Shown here: positions 43,401 to 53,197 of the stretch, in pieces
Numbering within the stretch: the first letter of the stretch is position 1
Layout of the letters: each line of letters starts with the position of its first letter
Assembly: GCF_009734425.1 (NCBI RefSeq)
Contig: NZ_CP046455.1
Span: 2,480,001 to 2,544,000, forward strand
From: Corynebacterium occultum
GTDB lineage: Bacteria; Actinomycetota; Actinomycetes; Mycobacteriales; Mycobacteriaceae
Reading direction: 5' to 3'
DNA: 64,000 nucleotides
The notes under the pieces: generated by a model
Database searches by the model: none
What the model was told of the DNA's origin: nothing
The model's input: the letters and a program-made list of their open reading frames with translations, nothing else
Program-made: the position numbers and the translations under genes

Positions 43401-44078
43401 CTAGCTGAAGTGGCGGTAGTCGGTGGGCAGCGCGCCCGCCTTGACTGCGGCATTGGCGGCCCGGAGGAAGTCCTCCGCCACCTTCTCATTGAGCAGGTTT
43501 CGCCCCGAGATGGACAGGCGGATGGAGTTGCCCTTGGCGGCACCGCGTTCCGCGGCCCGGATGACATTGCGGCGCCACCACTTGGCCTGGCCGAAACCCT
43601 CACCCACGGAGAGGTTGCGGGACTGGTGGAATTCGCCGCTGCGCAGGTTGTGCAGTCCGGTGGTGGAGGCGGCTAGCTGGAAACCGAATTCGGGCAGCGC
43701 CTGCAGGGTCCCCTCCGAGAGCTGCCAGCGGGGCGGGGCGAAGATCTCCGGTCGGAAGCCGATCTGCCCCATCTGGCGGGTGGAACCCTTCAGGCGGAGG
43801 GCTGCCTCATGGCGGGAGAGGGTGGCAAATTCAGCTCTTCTTCCCTGGACGGCCTGGTCGAAACCGTTGAGGATGAGCGCTCGATCGGCATTCTGTTGTG
43901 CCAGCAGCCAGTCCCGGGTGGCACGATCCTTGGCCAGGTGCCAGTTGCCGTCGATATGCGGCGCCACCAGCAGGGAGACGGGGATGTTTTGTCCGTCCAG
44001 GCTGGCGACCATATCGGCCACCGCCGGCTGAGTCTGATCGAAAATACTCGAGATCGATACCAGGAGGTGGCCGCGCAT
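43401..44078 (-). CDS. DUF2334 polysaccharide-deacetylase-like protein
   Basis: A 225-residue protein of the DUF2334 family, distantly related to carbohydrate deacetylases: LLVSISSIFDQT at the start, PVSLLVAPHIDGNWHLAKD, ALILNGFDQA and FRPEIFAPPRWQLSEGTLQAL. The expected metal-binding Asp-His-His set is only partly visible (HID, FAPPRW), so activity is uncertain. No signal peptide. Monocistronic or in line with the oligopeptidase gene upstream, 135 bases away. Confidence 0.7.
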   Translation of the reverse strand: MRGHLLVSISSIFDQTQPAVADMVASLDGQNIPVSLLVAPHIDGNWHLAKDRATRDWLLAQQNADRALILNGFDQAVQGRRAEFATLSRHEAALRLKGSTRQMGQIGFRPEIFAPPRWQLSEGTLQALPEFGFQLAASTTGLHNLRSGEFHQSRNLSVGEGFGQAKWWRRNVIRAAERGAAKGNSIRLSISGRNLLNEKVAEDFLRAANAAVKAGALPTDYRHFS

Positions 44079-44154
44079 GGGCCTGATTATCCCATGATCT
44101 CCGCCCGCTGTCGCTCCGAGAGGCTCAGTAGCGCGGTTGGAGGCCAGAGTGTTG

Positions 44155-44207
44155 CCCCCAGGTTCGGGGAGCCGGTGGGGTCCGGAACCTCAGTGGCCCC
44201 CTGGGGT
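44155..44207 (-). terminator. Probable terminator after oligopeptidase gene
   Basis: Imperfect hairpin: CCCCCAGGTTCGG pairs with CCGGAACC and CCCCCTGGGG elements around a GC-rich loop, just after the oligopeptidase stop codon at 44214. Confidence 0.45.
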
Positions 44208-44213
44208 GAAGGC

Positions 44214-46379
44214 TCAGGCCCTCAACCCCGTCGCCTGATTGACGATCCAGGCGTACTCGAAGGCGGTTTCGCGCCACTTGGCGTAGCGCCCCGACACACC
44301 ACCATGCCCGGCCGACATCTCGGTCTTCAGCAGGAACTGTCCCCCGGTGGCGGTGTCCCGCAGCTTGGCGATCCACTTCGCCGGCTCCACATAGAGCACC
44401 CTGGTGTCATTCAGCGAGGTGACGGCCAGGATATTGGGGTACTGCTTGGCCGCCACATTCTCATAGGGGGCGTAGGAGGCCATGTACTCATAGACCTCGC
44501 GCTCATGCAGGGGATCGCCCCACTCATCCCATTCGGTGACGGTCAGGGGCAGCTCCGGCATCAGCATGGAGGTCAGGGGGTCCACGAAGGGCACTGCCGC
44601 ATGGATGGCCTTGAAACGATCCGGTGCCATATTGGCCACCGCACCCATCAGCATGCCACCGGCGGAACCACCCTCCGCCACCAGCATCTCCGGTGCCGTG
44701 ATCCCCCGTTCAAGGAGGTCATCGGCCACGGCGATGAAGTCGGTGAAGGTGTTCTTCTTCTTGTCCATCTTGCCGTTGTCATACCAGAGTCGACCCATTT
44801 CACCGCCGCCCCGGACGTGGGCGATCACGAAGATCATGCCGCGATCCATCAGGGAGAGCCGGGCGATGGAGAAACCGGGGTCAATCGAGCTCTCATAGGA
44901 GCCGTAGCCGTAGAGCAGGGTGGGGTTGGGCTTGTTCCGGTCCAGGTCAGCGCGGTGGATCACCGACACCGGAATTTCGGCCCCGTCAGCTGCCGTGGTC
45001 CACAGCCGGTAGGCGGTGTACTGACTCCGGTCATAGCCGCCGAGCACCTCCTGCTCCTTGAGCAGGGTGCGCTTCCCGGTGGCGATCTCATAGTCATAGA
45101 GCTGGGAGGGGGTGGTGAAGGAGACGTAGCCCAGGCGGATCACCGGGGCATCCCACTCCGGGTTCCCGCCGGAACCGGCGTTGTAGAGCTCCTCCTCGAA
45201 CTCCAGCTCCTCCCACTCCCCATAACCGGATTCGGCGAGCTTCATCACCGCCAGTTTCCCGATCGCCCCGGAACGGTAACCGGAGACGATGAAATCACGG
45301 TAGGTGTCAATGCCCTCGATGCGGACGTCCTCGCGGTGGGGGATCAGATCCTCCAGCTCCCGCAGCGGGGGCAGCTCCGCACCACTGAGTGCCGGGGCGT
45401 CACTGACCGCGAAGTTAGGGCCGGTGGCATTGTGGGTGACCACCCAACGGTCCTCCCCCGCCACCACCGCATGGTCGATCATGTACTCCACACCCGGTTC
45501 GCGCTCCCAGAGCAGCCGGAACTCCCCGGTCGGGTCATCGGTCTCCAGCACCCAGGTTTCGGAGGTGATCTTGGAGGCGGCCTCGATGAAGAGGTACTTC
45601 TCCGAACGACTGCCCCCGACACCGGTGTTGAAACGGGCATCGGGCTCATGGAAGACCCGGACGTCCTCGGACTGGTCGGTGCCGATCTTGTGGCGCCACA
45701 CCGAATCCGGCCGCCAGGCCTCATCCACCAGCTGGTAGAAGAGGTACTCCTCCCCTGCCCAGGTCGCGCCGTAGAAGATGCCGTCCAGCCGATCAGCCAG
45801 CAGCTCGCCGGTGTCCAGGTCCTTGACCCGCAGGGTGAAACGCTCATCCCCCTCGGTGTCCACGGAGTAGGCCAGGTAGCGGCCGGAAGTCGTCACGGAA
45901 GAAGCCCCCAGGGAGAAGAACTCATGGCCCTCGGCCAGCTCATTGAGGTCGAGGATGATCTGCTCCCCTTCCACCGCCCCCTCTTCCGGGATGGTCGGAG
46001 GCACCCAGGGATCTGACCCCTCGGCAACCGGCACGCGGCAGGAGATGCCGTAGTTCTTTCCCTCCTGGGTGCGGCCGTAATACCAGTGGTCCCCGGCGCG
46101 GGTGGGGATGGACATGTCCGTTTCTTTAATCCGGGACTTGATCTCGGTGTAGATATTTTCCCGTAGTTCCGCCAATTCGGCGGTGTGCGCCTCGGTGTGG
46201 TCATTCTCGGCGTTGAGGTAGTCGAGGGTTTCCGGGGCGTTCTTCTCGCGCAGCCATTCATAGTCATCCTGGAACTCGATGCCGTGGTGGGTGCGGATCA
46301 CGGGATGCTTTGCGGCCCGGGGTGCGGACACCTGTGCGGCGGCGCCGCTGTGCTTCTGGTTCTGATCATCTGAGGACAT
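44214..46379 (-). CDS. ptrB: Oligopeptidase B-type prolyl oligopeptidase
   Basis: A 721-residue S9 family serine peptidase of the oligopeptidase B type, cleaving short peptides after basic residues. An N-terminal beta-propeller (to about residue 420) is followed by the alpha/beta hydrolase domain with Ser in EGGSAGGMLMG, Asp in SLNDTRVLY and His in MSAGHGGVSG. The segment LLYGYGSYESSIDPGFS is a family hallmark. The start is uncertain: ATG at 46379 (MSSDDQNQK) and ATG at 46400 both lack strong ribosome-binding sites. No signal peptide, so it is cytoplasmic. Confidence 0.9.
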   Translation of the reverse strand: MSSDDQNQKHSGAAAQVSAPRAAKHPVIRTHHGIEFQDDYEWLREKNAPETLDYLNAENDHTEAHTAELAELRENIYTEIKSRIKETDMSIPTRAGDHWYYGRTQEGKNYGISCRVPVAEGSDPWVPPTIPEEGAVEGEQIILDLNELAEGHEFFSLGASSVTTSGRYLAYSVDTEGDERFTLRVKDLDTGELLADRLDGIFYGATWAGEEYLFYQLVDEAWRPDSVWRHKIGTDQSEDVRVFHEPDARFNTGVGGSRSEKYLFIEAASKITSETWVLETDDPTGEFRLLWEREPGVEYMIDHAVVAGEDRWVVTHNATGPNFAVSDAPALSGAELPPLRELEDLIPHREDVRIEGIDTYRDFIVSGYRSGAIGKLAVMKLAESGYGEWEELEFEEELYNAGSGGNPEWDAPVIRLGYVSFTTPSQLYDYEIATGKRTLLKEQEVLGGYDRSQYTAYRLWTTAADGAEIPVSVIHRADLDRNKPNPTLLYGYGSYESSIDPGFSIARLSLMDRGMIFVIAHVRGGGEMGRLWYDNGKMDKKKNTFTDFIAVADDLLERGITAPEMLVAEGGSAGGMLMGAVANMAPDRFKAIHAAVPFVDPLTSMLMPELPLTVTEWDEWGDPLHEREVYEYMASYAPYENVAAKQYPNILAVTSLNDTRVLYVEPAKWIAKLRDTATGGQFLLKTEMSAGHGGVSGRYAKWRETAFEYAWIVNQATGLRA

Positions 46380-46452
46380 GTCATCCGATGCTAACCGCAT
46401 CCGCTTTTCGAGGACTTCGCCGGGTCGGGGCTGTGGCCGGGGAGACAAGAAA

Positions 46453-46488
46453 ACCGCCGGGGCCCCTGGGGTAAGGGGTCCCGGCGGT
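46453..46488 (-). terminator. Terminator after purC
   Basis: Stem ACCGCCGGGGCCCC / GGGGTCCCGGCGGT with loop TGGGGTAA; minus-strand tail TTTTCTTGT, 16 bases after the purC stop. Confidence 0.85.
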
Positions 46489-46504
46489 GTGAGATTCGGG
46501 GTGC

Positions 46505-47398
46505 TTAGACGCAGCTGCCGATCCAGTCGGCGAACTTCAGGCCGGAGATGCGCTCATAGGCCTCGATATAGCGTTCGCGGGTGGCTTCGACCACGGAGCC
46601 GGGCAGCGCCGGGGGCGGGGTCTCGGAGTTCTTGTCCCAGCCGGACTTGGGGCTGGTCAGCCAGTTGCGGACGTACTGCTTGTCGAAGCTGGGCTGGACC
46701 TTGCCTTCCTCGTAGGTGTCGGCGGGCCAGTAGCGGGAGGAGTCGGGGGTCAGGACCTCATCGGCGAGGATGAGGGTGCCCTCGGCGTCGAGACCGAACT
46801 CGAACTTGGTGTCGGCGAGGATGACACCGCGTTTCTCGGCGATGGCGGCGGCCTCTGAGTAGATCTTCAGGGTGATGTCACGCAGCTGCTCGGCACGTGC
46901 CTGGCCGAGCTTGTCGACGACCACCTCGAAGGAGACGTTCTCGTCGTGGTCACCCTGCTCAGCCTTGGTGGCCGGGGTGAAGATGGGCTCAGCCAGCTTG
47001 GAGGCCTCCGTCAGGCCCTCGGGCAGTTCGATGCCGCAGACGGTGCCGTTCTTGCGGTATTCCGCAAGGCCGGAACCGGTGAGGTAGCCCCGGGCCACGC
47101 ACTCGAAGGGCAGCATCTTCAGCTTCTTGCAGACCAGGGCCCGACCGAGGACTTCCTCGGGGATGCGGGGGTCATCGATGGGTCCGGCCAGGTGGTTGGG
47201 CATGCCCAGGGCGTTGAAGAACCAGACGCTCATGGCCGTCAGGACCCGTCCCTTGTCGGGGATCTCGGTGTCCAGGATGTGGTCATAGGCGGAGATTCGG
47301 TCAGAGACCACCATCAGGAGGGTCTCATCATCGATCTCGTAGATTTCGCGCACCTTACCGGCTGAGAGGTGGGTGTACTGGGAGAGTTCAGGACGCAT
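46505..47398 (-). CDS. purC: Phosphoribosylaminoimidazole-succinocarboxamide synthase
   Basis: SAICAR synthetase, 297 residues; joins aspartate to CAIR using ATP. Typical segments: [56 protein letters not shown] and LTPDSSRYW. The start ATG follows a divergent gap with the secreted-protein gene. Single gene with its own terminator. Confidence 0.97.
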   Translation of the reverse strand: MRPELSQYTHLSAGKVREIYEIDDETLLMVVSDRISAYDHILDTEIPDKGRVLTAMSVWFFNALGMPNHLAGPIDDPRIPEEVLGRALVCKKLKMLPFECVARGYLTGSGLAEYRKNGTVCGIELPEGLTEASKLAEPIFTPATKAEQGDHDENVSFEVVVDKLGQARAEQLRDITLKIYSEAAAIAEKRGVILADTKFEFGLDAEGTLILADEVLTPDSSRYWPADTYEEGKVQPSFDKQYVRNWLTSPKSGWDKNSETPPPALPGSVVEATRERYIEAYERISGLKFADWIGSCV

Positions 47399-47623
47399 GA
47401 TCAGTGAGTCTAGACCCGTTGGTTTTCCCGCGGTAGTTGAGTAGCTCTCCCCCTCCCCGGGGATCAGCCTGGGTCCGGTTTCTTTCGGTGGCAGCGGAGT
47501 GCGCGTATTCTCTTAACTAACGATATGCTGTGTGACCGATGAGTCATAGGTGACAAAAGTAAATATGACGGTGGAGGCTACGCTCATGTGGCTCTTCACT
47601 CCCTGAAAGTAGGCTGTACCCCC

Positions 47624-48466
47624 ATGCTCCGTAAGATCAGTGCCCGAATGACCGGTGTGGCCACCGTTGCTGCCCTGTCTGCGGTGTGCCTGTTCACCCC
47701 CTCGGTGGCAGATGCGATCACCCTGGAGGTCGGCACCATCAAGAATGAGGCTGCCTGCGTACTCGAAGCCACCGACGATGACCTGGCTCGGGCCGCCACC
47801 TATAAAGCAGAGGTGGCCGGAGCCTTCCATGACACCGCACTGCGCATCCGCCACAGTGGGAACCGGGGTCTGAGTGAGACCATCGCCGCCTATGACAATG
47901 GCGCCGATCCCGCAATCGCCCGGGCCGCCCTGGCTGCGGAGGGTTATCACGACCTGGAGATCAAGGCGATCCTGACGGCGGAGAGCCCGGAGCTGATGCG
48001 CAATGAGCTGCTCCAGAGTGAGCTCGCCCCGATTGACGCCATCCTCACCGGCTACCCGGCGACCGCCGGCCTGGATGCTGCCCGCCAGCTGCGGGATTCC
48101 AATGGTGGGTTGGCCACCGGGGATCTGCTCTACCCGATCAGTGATGATCTGCGCTATTCCCATGCCTTCCGCAGCCAGGCCAAGGCTGTGGAACGGCCTG
48201 CCACCGAAGCCGCCTCCAAGCTGCTTGAGGTATTCAGCAAGAACAGTCTGAGTGGCCGTTGGGATGAGTGCGTGCAGCGCCTGGAGTCCAAGGACATCCC
48301 GGAAACCACCCCCTCGGTCCGGGGAACCACGGAGGCCCCCACTTCCCTCAACCAGCCGGAGTCCACGGTGGAGCTGCTGGCCAGATTGAGCACCCTGCCC
48401 GGTGCCGGCCCCATGCTGATCCCCATGTTGGGCGAGTTGCTGGCGCTGTTGACCCTGCCGCGTTAA
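47624..48466 (+). CDS. Secreted hypothetical protein
   Basis: A 280-residue protein, not recognised. An N-terminal signal peptide is clear: basic MLRKISARM, hydrophobic VATVAALSAVCLFT, and a likely cut at VADA-I. The mature part is helical, with two cysteines (AACVLEATDD and WDECVQRLES) that could form a disulfide, a Pro/Thr-rich linker near residue 235, and a hydrophobic Leu-rich C-terminus (MLIPMLGELLALLTLPR). The ATG at 47624 was chosen because it starts the signal peptide. Function unknown; single gene divergent from purC. Confidence 0.7.
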   Translation: MLRKISARMTGVATVAALSAVCLFTPSVADAITLEVGTIKNEAACVLEATDDDLARAATYKAEVAGAFHDTALRIRHSGNRGLSETIAAYDNGADPAIARAALAAEGYHDLEIKAILTAESPELMRNELLQSELAPIDAILTGYPATAGLDAARQLRDSNGGLATGDLLYPISDDLRYSHAFRSQAKAVERPATEAASKLLEVFSKNSLSGRWDECVQRLESKDIPETTPSVRGTTEAPTSLNQPESTVELLARLSTLPGAGPMLIPMLGELLALLTLPR

Positions 48467-48515
48467 GGGTTCCTGGGTTGAGGCTTCCAGGGGTTGAGGC
48501 TTCCAGGGGGCGTCG

Positions 48516-48592
48516 AAATATAGCAGGCGCATCCATGCTCTGATTCACCCGTTTTCCACCCCTTGAGGGCACAGATGCGCCCGCCACATTTA
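48516..48592. repeat. Palindromic dispersed repeat, copy 1
   Basis: Arms AGCAGGCGCATCC and GATGCGCCCGC, with inner TTCACCCGTTTTCCACCCC, similar in reverse orientation to the repeat at 63645-63714 (both keep the outer arms and a GGGTGAA core). It lies in the gap after the secreted-protein gene. Confidence 0.65.
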
Positions 48593-48619
48593 TCTGCCCT
48601 CATATCCGGGGAAGAATTA

Positions 48620-48659
48620 AACCCCCTGCCAGCCTCACACCTGAGGTTGGCAGGGGGTT
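48620..48659 (-). terminator. Terminator after purB
   Basis: Arms AACCCCCTGCCAGCCTCA and TGAGGTTGGCAGGGGGTT with one G:T wobble, 26 bases after purB stop; minus-strand tail TAATTCTTCC. Confidence 0.8.
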
Positions 48660-48684
48660 CGATGTTTTCCCGGGGAAGTTTTTC

Positions 48685-50115
48685 CTAGAGGATCTCGCCC
48701 GGGGTGTAGCGGGCGGCCTCCGGGTGGTGGTTGATCAGATCGTTGATCTTGACCAGCACGCGGTCAACTTGGCTGCCGGCGGCACCGATGAAGGCCTTGT
48801 GGTCAGAGAGGGCGACCTCCAGGTCCTGCTTGCTCAACGGCAGGCGCTCATCAGCGGCCAGACGGTCCACCAGGTCCTGCTCGCCACCGTTCTCACGCAT
48901 GTTCAGTGCGACAGCCACTGCATTCTCCTTGATGACCTCATGGGCGGTCTCACGGCCGACACCGGCGCGGACAGCCGCCATCAGGATGCGGGTGGTGGCC
49001 AGGAAGGGCAGGTAGCGCTCCAGCTCACGGCCGATCATGGCGGGGAAGGCACCGAACTCGTCCAGGACGGTCAGGAAGGTCTCGAACATGCCGTCCAGGG
49101 CGAAGAAGGCGTCGGGCAGTGCCACGCGGCGGACCACGGAGCAGAAGACATCGCCTTCATTCCACTGCTGACCGGCCAGGTCAGCGACCATGGTGAGGTA
49201 GCCGCGCAGGATGACCTGCAGTCCGCCGACACGCTCACAGGAACGGGCGTTCATCTTGTGCGGCATCGCGGAAGAGCCAACCTGGCCCTCCTTGAAGCCC
49301 TCGGTGACGGTCTCATTGCCGGCCATCAGTCGGATGGTGTGCGCCAGGGAGGAGGGGCCGGCACCCAGCTCAACCAGAGCGGACACCGCATCGAAGTCCA
49401 GTGAGCGGGGATAGATCTGGCCCACGGAGTCAAAGGTGCGCTTGAAGCCGAGGTGGTCGGCGATGGAGGTTTCCAGGGAAGCCAGCTTGGCCTCATTGCC
49501 ACCCATCAGGTCGAGCATGTCCTGGCTGGTGCCCATCGGGCCTTTGATGCCACGCAGCGGGTAGCGGGAGAGCAGGTTCTCCACCCGTTCCACGGCGATC
49601 AGCATCTCATCGGCAGCGGAGGCGAAACGCTTGCCCAGGGTGGTGGCCTGAGCCGCTACATTGTGGGAACGACCCGCCATGACCAGGTTCTGGTAGTTGC
49701 GGGCGTGTCCACCGAGCCGGGCGATGACGGCGACGGACTTGTCGCGCACCAGCTCCAGGGAGCGGTAGATCTGGAGCTGCTCCACATTCTCGGTCAGGTC
49801 ACGGGAGGTCATGCCCTTGTGGATGTGCTCATGGCCGGCGAGGGCGTTGAACTCCTCGATCCGGGCCTTCACATCGTGCCGGGTGATCTTCTCGCGATCA
49901 GCGATGGACGCCAGGTCCACCTGGTTGATGACGGATTCATAGGCGTTAATGGCCTCAGCGGGGATGTCCACGCCGAGCCCCTTCTGTGCCTTCATCACGG
50001 CGATCCAGAGCTGGCGCTCCATGATGATCTTCGACTCGGGGCTCCAGAGCTCGCTCAGCTCAGCGGAGGCATAACGGGAGGACAGGACATTGGAGATCTT
50101 CTTTTTCTCAGCCAC
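48685..50115 (-). CDS. purB: Adenylosuccinate lyase
   Basis: A 476-residue fumarase/aspartase-superfamily lyase acting on SAICAR and adenylosuccinate in purine synthesis. The superfamily signature is GSSAMPHKMN (here VGSSAMPHKMNARSCE, around residue 275), with TSRDLTENVEQLQIYRSL and GRSHNVAAQATTLGKRFA segments in front. It is monocistronic with a strong terminator; promoter in the 261-base gap upstream. Confidence 0.97.
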   Translation of the reverse strand: MAEKKKISNVLSSRYASAELSELWSPESKIIMERQLWIAVMKAQKGLGVDIPAEAINAYESVINQVDLASIADREKITRHDVKARIEEFNALAGHEHIHKGMTSRDLTENVEQLQIYRSLELVRDKSVAVIARLGGHARNYQNLVMAGRSHNVAAQATTLGKRFASAADEMLIAVERVENLLSRYPLRGIKGPMGTSQDMLDLMGGNEAKLASLETSIADHLGFKRTFDSVGQIYPRSLDFDAVSALVELGAGPSSLAHTIRLMAGNETVTEGFKEGQVGSSAMPHKMNARSCERVGGLQVILRGYLTMVADLAGQQWNEGDVFCSVVRRVALPDAFFALDGMFETFLTVLDEFGAFPAMIGRELERYLPFLATTRILMAAVRAGVGRETAHEVIKENAVAVALNMRENGGEQDLVDRLAADERLPLSKQDLEVALSDHKAFIGAAGSQVDRVLVKINDLINHHPEAARYTPGEIL

Positions 50116-50376
50116 TTCCCCATTATCGCATTAGCCGCCCATATCCCCAGCCACCGCAGCTCCAGCGGTGGCACCAGCCCCGAAACCCCGGATTGTCCTA
50201 CGCCACCCCGACAACTCCCCCACCCATCCAGGAAACCGCCGTTGAGCTGGTCTGATCTTCTTGCCTCAGCAGTTGTGGGGCCAGGCTAGGGCACGCCCCA
50301 CCACGCTGCCCCCAGAAGGGCGGTCTAGCGGGGCCTTAGTAAATGTGCTTTGCAGCCCCAACCCAAGTGCCGATTC

Positions 50377-51420
50377 CTAGCCCAGTTCCTGACGCACCGC
50401 CGGGAGCACCTCGGTGGCCAGCAGTTCAATGGCCCGCAGGGTCTCCCGCTGCGGGGTGTTGCCGTAGCCGAGCTGCATGATGTACCGATCATGACCATAG
50501 GCTTCGTGCTGGCGCAGGATCTTCTCCACGATCTGCTGGGGGCTGCCCACAAAGAGCGCCCCATCATCGGAGGCGTGCTCCTGGTAGGCCTCGTACTGCA
50601 AGACCTGGCCCCGACCCTGCATGTGTTGATTTTCCTTCATCGCCCGCGCGTAGTAGGGGTAGGAGAACTCCTGGGCCTCCTGAGTGGTCTCAGCGACGAA
50701 ACCGGGGCCGTTGACGCTGATCTTCAGTTTCGCCGGATCCACCCCATGGTCTGCCGCGGACTTCCGGTAGAGATCAGCCATCCCCTTGAAGCCGTCCAGT
50801 CTGCCACCCAGGATGCCCAACGCCATGGGCAGGCCGAATTTCGCGGCCCGCACCGCGGATGCCGGGGTGCCACCCACCGCCACCCAGGTGGGGATGTACT
50901 CCTGCAGCGCCCGCGGGGAAATATCCGCCTCCTCCAGTGGGGGGCGGAGCATGCCCTGCCAGGTCACCGGGTTCTCCTTCTGGATCCGGTCCAGCAGCTG
51001 CAGCCGCTCCTCAAAAAGGTCATTGTAGAGACTCAGGTCATAACCGAAGAGGGGGAAGGACTCCACATAGGAGCCCCGGCCCACGATCATCTCGGCGCGA
51101 CCATCGGAGAGATTGTCCAGGGTGGCGTACTGTTCATAGACCCGCACCGGATCCTCGGAACTGAGCACCGTCACCGCGCTGCTCAACCTGATCCGTGAGG
51201 TACGCATCGCGATCGCCGAAAGAACCACCGCGGAAGCCGAAACCGCGAAATCATCACGGTGGTGTTCGCCGAGGCCGAAGATGTCCAGCCCGGCCTGGTC
51301 TGCGACCTCGGCCTGCTCGATCAGGTCCTTCAGGCGTTGCTGCGCGCTGGGGGCCGGTGCGCCGCTGTGCGGATCCGGGGTGAGTTCACCGAAATGGTAG
51401 ATGCCGATCTCAAAACTCAT
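50377..51420 (-). CDS. LLM-class (luciferase-like) flavin-dependent oxidoreductase
   Basis: A 347-residue luciferase-like monooxygenase family protein with a TIM-barrel fold, binding FMN or F420: GIYHFGELTPDP at the start, GLDIFGLGEHHRDDFAVSASAVVL, RAEMIVGRGSYVESFPLFGYD and the C-terminal VGSPQQIVEKILRQHEAYG. The ATG at 51420 is six bases from AGGAG. The GLGEHH motif is typical of FMN-type members. Substrate unknown. It is translationally coupled (ATGA) to the small upstream gene. Confidence 0.87.
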   Translation of the reverse strand: MSFEIGIYHFGELTPDPHSGAPAPSAQQRLKDLIEQAEVADQAGLDIFGLGEHHRDDFAVSASAVVLSAIAMRTSRIRLSSAVTVLSSEDPVRVYEQYATLDNLSDGRAEMIVGRGSYVESFPLFGYDLSLYNDLFEERLQLLDRIQKENPVTWQGMLRPPLEEADISPRALQEYIPTWVAVGGTPASAVRAAKFGLPMALGILGGRLDGFKGMADLYRKSAADHGVDPAKLKISVNGPGFVAETTQEAQEFSYPYYARAMKENQHMQGRGQVLQYEAYQEHASDDGALFVGSPQQIVEKILRQHEAYGHDRYIMQLGYGNTPQRETLRAIELLATEVLPAVRQELG

Positions 51421-51779
51421 GACACGCTCCTGCTGTGATTGACGATCTCCGAGGCGCCCGGCTGATCCACCAGGAAACATCTTTCCGCCCGCTCAGCAAG
51501 CTGGCCCAGCACCGGCACCAGCCCCTGATCTTGATGACCTAGAGGGTATCCCCCATGACGGCTGCTGTCCCCGGAAATACGTTTCGTCAGCGGAAAGTGG
51601 ATCACTTCCGCCCACCGGGGCGCGAACACCGCGGCCGGGATCCCGGACACCCCGGTCTTGAGCCCGGCGGCATCCAACCGCCCTCCACCCAGACACTGGG
51701 GAATGATCTCATCCCAGCGTTTAGCCGGCACCTGCCTGGTGGCGGGGAAGGCGGGACAGACCGCGAGCGTCTCAGTCAT
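51417..51779 (-). CDS. Hypothetical protein overlapping the LLM oxidoreductase gene
   Basis: A 120-residue reading frame, not recognised. It begins MTETLAVCPAFPATRQVPAKRWDEII and contains a GGGRLDAAGLKTGVSGIPAAVFAPRWAEVIHFPLTKR core; no signal or membrane segment. Evidence for coding is the ATGA overlap with the oxidoreductase start and balanced composition; against it, opposite frames are also open. A remnant or small cofactor protein is possible. Confidence 0.4.
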   Translation of the reverse strand: MTETLAVCPAFPATRQVPAKRWDEIIPQCLGGGRLDAAGLKTGVSGIPAAVFAPRWAEVIHFPLTKRISGDSSRHGGYPLGHQDQGLVPVLGQLAERAERCFLVDQPGASEIVNHSRSVS

Positions 51780-51921
51780 ACCCCCAAAACTAGCACCGCC
51801 CGCCCCGTTCATCAGGGCGGGCGGCTCCCGTTCGGAAGACCGGAATCATCCCCGGGGTCGCTATCGAAAACTTATCGACGAACGCGGCATGTGGCCCGGC
51901 CCGGCCAGGCCGGGTTCTGAC

Positions 51922-53082
51922 TCAGCGGGCGAGGAACTCACCCAGGCGGCGGCAGGCCTCCCGGGCATCCGCGGCACTGGCACACAGGCTCAGGCGGACC
52001 CACTGATTGCCATGGTGCGGATCAAAGTCCACTCCCGGGGCCACCGCCACCCCGATCTCCTCCACCAGTTCCCTGGCCCAGGCCTCAGAGTCCTGGGTGT
52101 AGTCCGAGACATCGACCCACAGGTAGAGCCCACCATCCGGCTCGGCGAAGGTGCCCAGCCCGATCTTCGGCAGCTCCGCCAGGAATACCTCACGGGTCTC
52201 CTGGTAGACGGCCACATGCTGGTCCAGTTCGGCGGCGGCCTCCAGGGTGAAGGCGGCCCGGCCGGCGACCTGGGAGATCGCCGGGGCACACAGCGCCAGG
52301 GAACCCAGCAGGTTCTCCAGGGCATCCACCATGTAGTCCGGGACGATCATCCAGCCGACCCGCCAACCGGTCATGGAGAAATACTTGGAGAGGGTGCCCA
52401 CGGTGATGGCGTTCTCGGAGTAGGCGCGCGCAGTGGCGGTCGGCCGGCCGAAGCTCATGCCGTGGTAGTCCTCATCAGAGATCAGCACGGTGCCGTTGAG
52501 ATCACACCACTCGGCGATGCGCTCCAGCTCTGCCGGATCAATGATGGTTCCGGTGGGATTGCCCGGACTGGTGACGATGACCGCCTTCGGCTTCTCCGGC
52601 AGTGCCTCCAGCATCGCCGCGGTGGGCTGGAAACGGGTTTCTTCCCCGCACTGCAGATCCACGATCTGCGCGCCCAGGGCGCCGAGTATATTGCGGTAGG
52701 CGGGGTAACCCGGGCAACTCAGCGCCACCGAATCACCCTGGTCGAGCACCGCCAGGAAAGCCGCGACGAAGGCCCCGGAGGAACCCGTGGTCACGATGAC
52801 ATTATCGGCGTTGGTGTCCACTCCGTAGGTGGCGGAATGCCAGGCTGCGACAGCTTCCCGCAGCTGCCGGTCCCCCAACACCTCGGTGTATCCCAGTGGG
52901 CTGGAACGCAGGGCGATCTCCGCCTCATGGAGCACCGCTTCCGGGGCACCGGTTTCCGGCTGCCCCGCACAGAGCATGATGGTTTCCTTACCCTCCCGGG
53001 CACGGCGCTGGACCAGGTCCAGCATGCGCATGACGCGGAAGGGTTCTACCTGGCTTCGATTGCTGAGCTGCGCGGCATTCAT
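51922..53082 (-). CDS. Class I/II PLP-dependent aminotransferase
   Basis: A 386-residue aminotransferase of the aspartate-aminotransferase fold. The PLP lysine is in TLSKYFSMTGWRVGW (about residue 236), preceded by SPGNPTGTIIDP and SDEDYHGMSF. The ATG at 53082 opens MNAAQLSNRSQVEPFRVM; the upstream frame is not conserved. It probably transfers amino groups of aspartate, aromatic or branched amino acids; the exact substrate is unknown. It lies between purB and purD in a conserved region. Confidence 0.88.
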   Translation of the reverse strand: MNAAQLSNRSQVEPFRVMRMLDLVQRRAREGKETIMLCAGQPETGAPEAVLHEAEIALRSSPLGYTEVLGDRQLREAVAAWHSATYGVDTNADNVIVTTGSSGAFVAAFLAVLDQGDSVALSCPGYPAYRNILGALGAQIVDLQCGEETRFQPTAAMLEALPEKPKAVIVTSPGNPTGTIIDPAELERIAEWCDLNGTVLISDEDYHGMSFGRPTATARAYSENAITVGTLSKYFSMTGWRVGWMIVPDYMVDALENLLGSLALCAPAISQVAGRAAFTLEAAAELDQHVAVYQETREVFLAELPKIGLGTFAEPDGGLYLWVDVSDYTQDSEAWARELVEEIGVAVAPGVDFDPHHGNQWVRLSLCASAADAREACRRLGEFLAR

Positions 53083-53127
53083 GGCACACAGCTTAAGGCA
53101 GTTCTCCACTATTTCTATAACCAACTA

Positions 53128-53163
53128 AAGGGTGGTGCCGGACTGTCACCCGGCACCACCCTT
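53128..53163 (-). terminator. Terminator after purD
   Basis: Perfect 14-base-pair stem AAGGGTGGTGCCGG / CCGGCACCACCCTT with eight-base loop, 35 bases after the purD stop; minus-strand tail TAGTTGGTTATAG. Confidence 0.85.
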
Positions 53164-53197
53164 CCCGAGAGGTGTGGAAGACCTGCCGGTGGGGTTT

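Noticed and set aside
43809..46016. 735-codon plus-strand open frame
   Set aside because: Antisense to the oligopeptidase gene, which has complete catalytic motifs.
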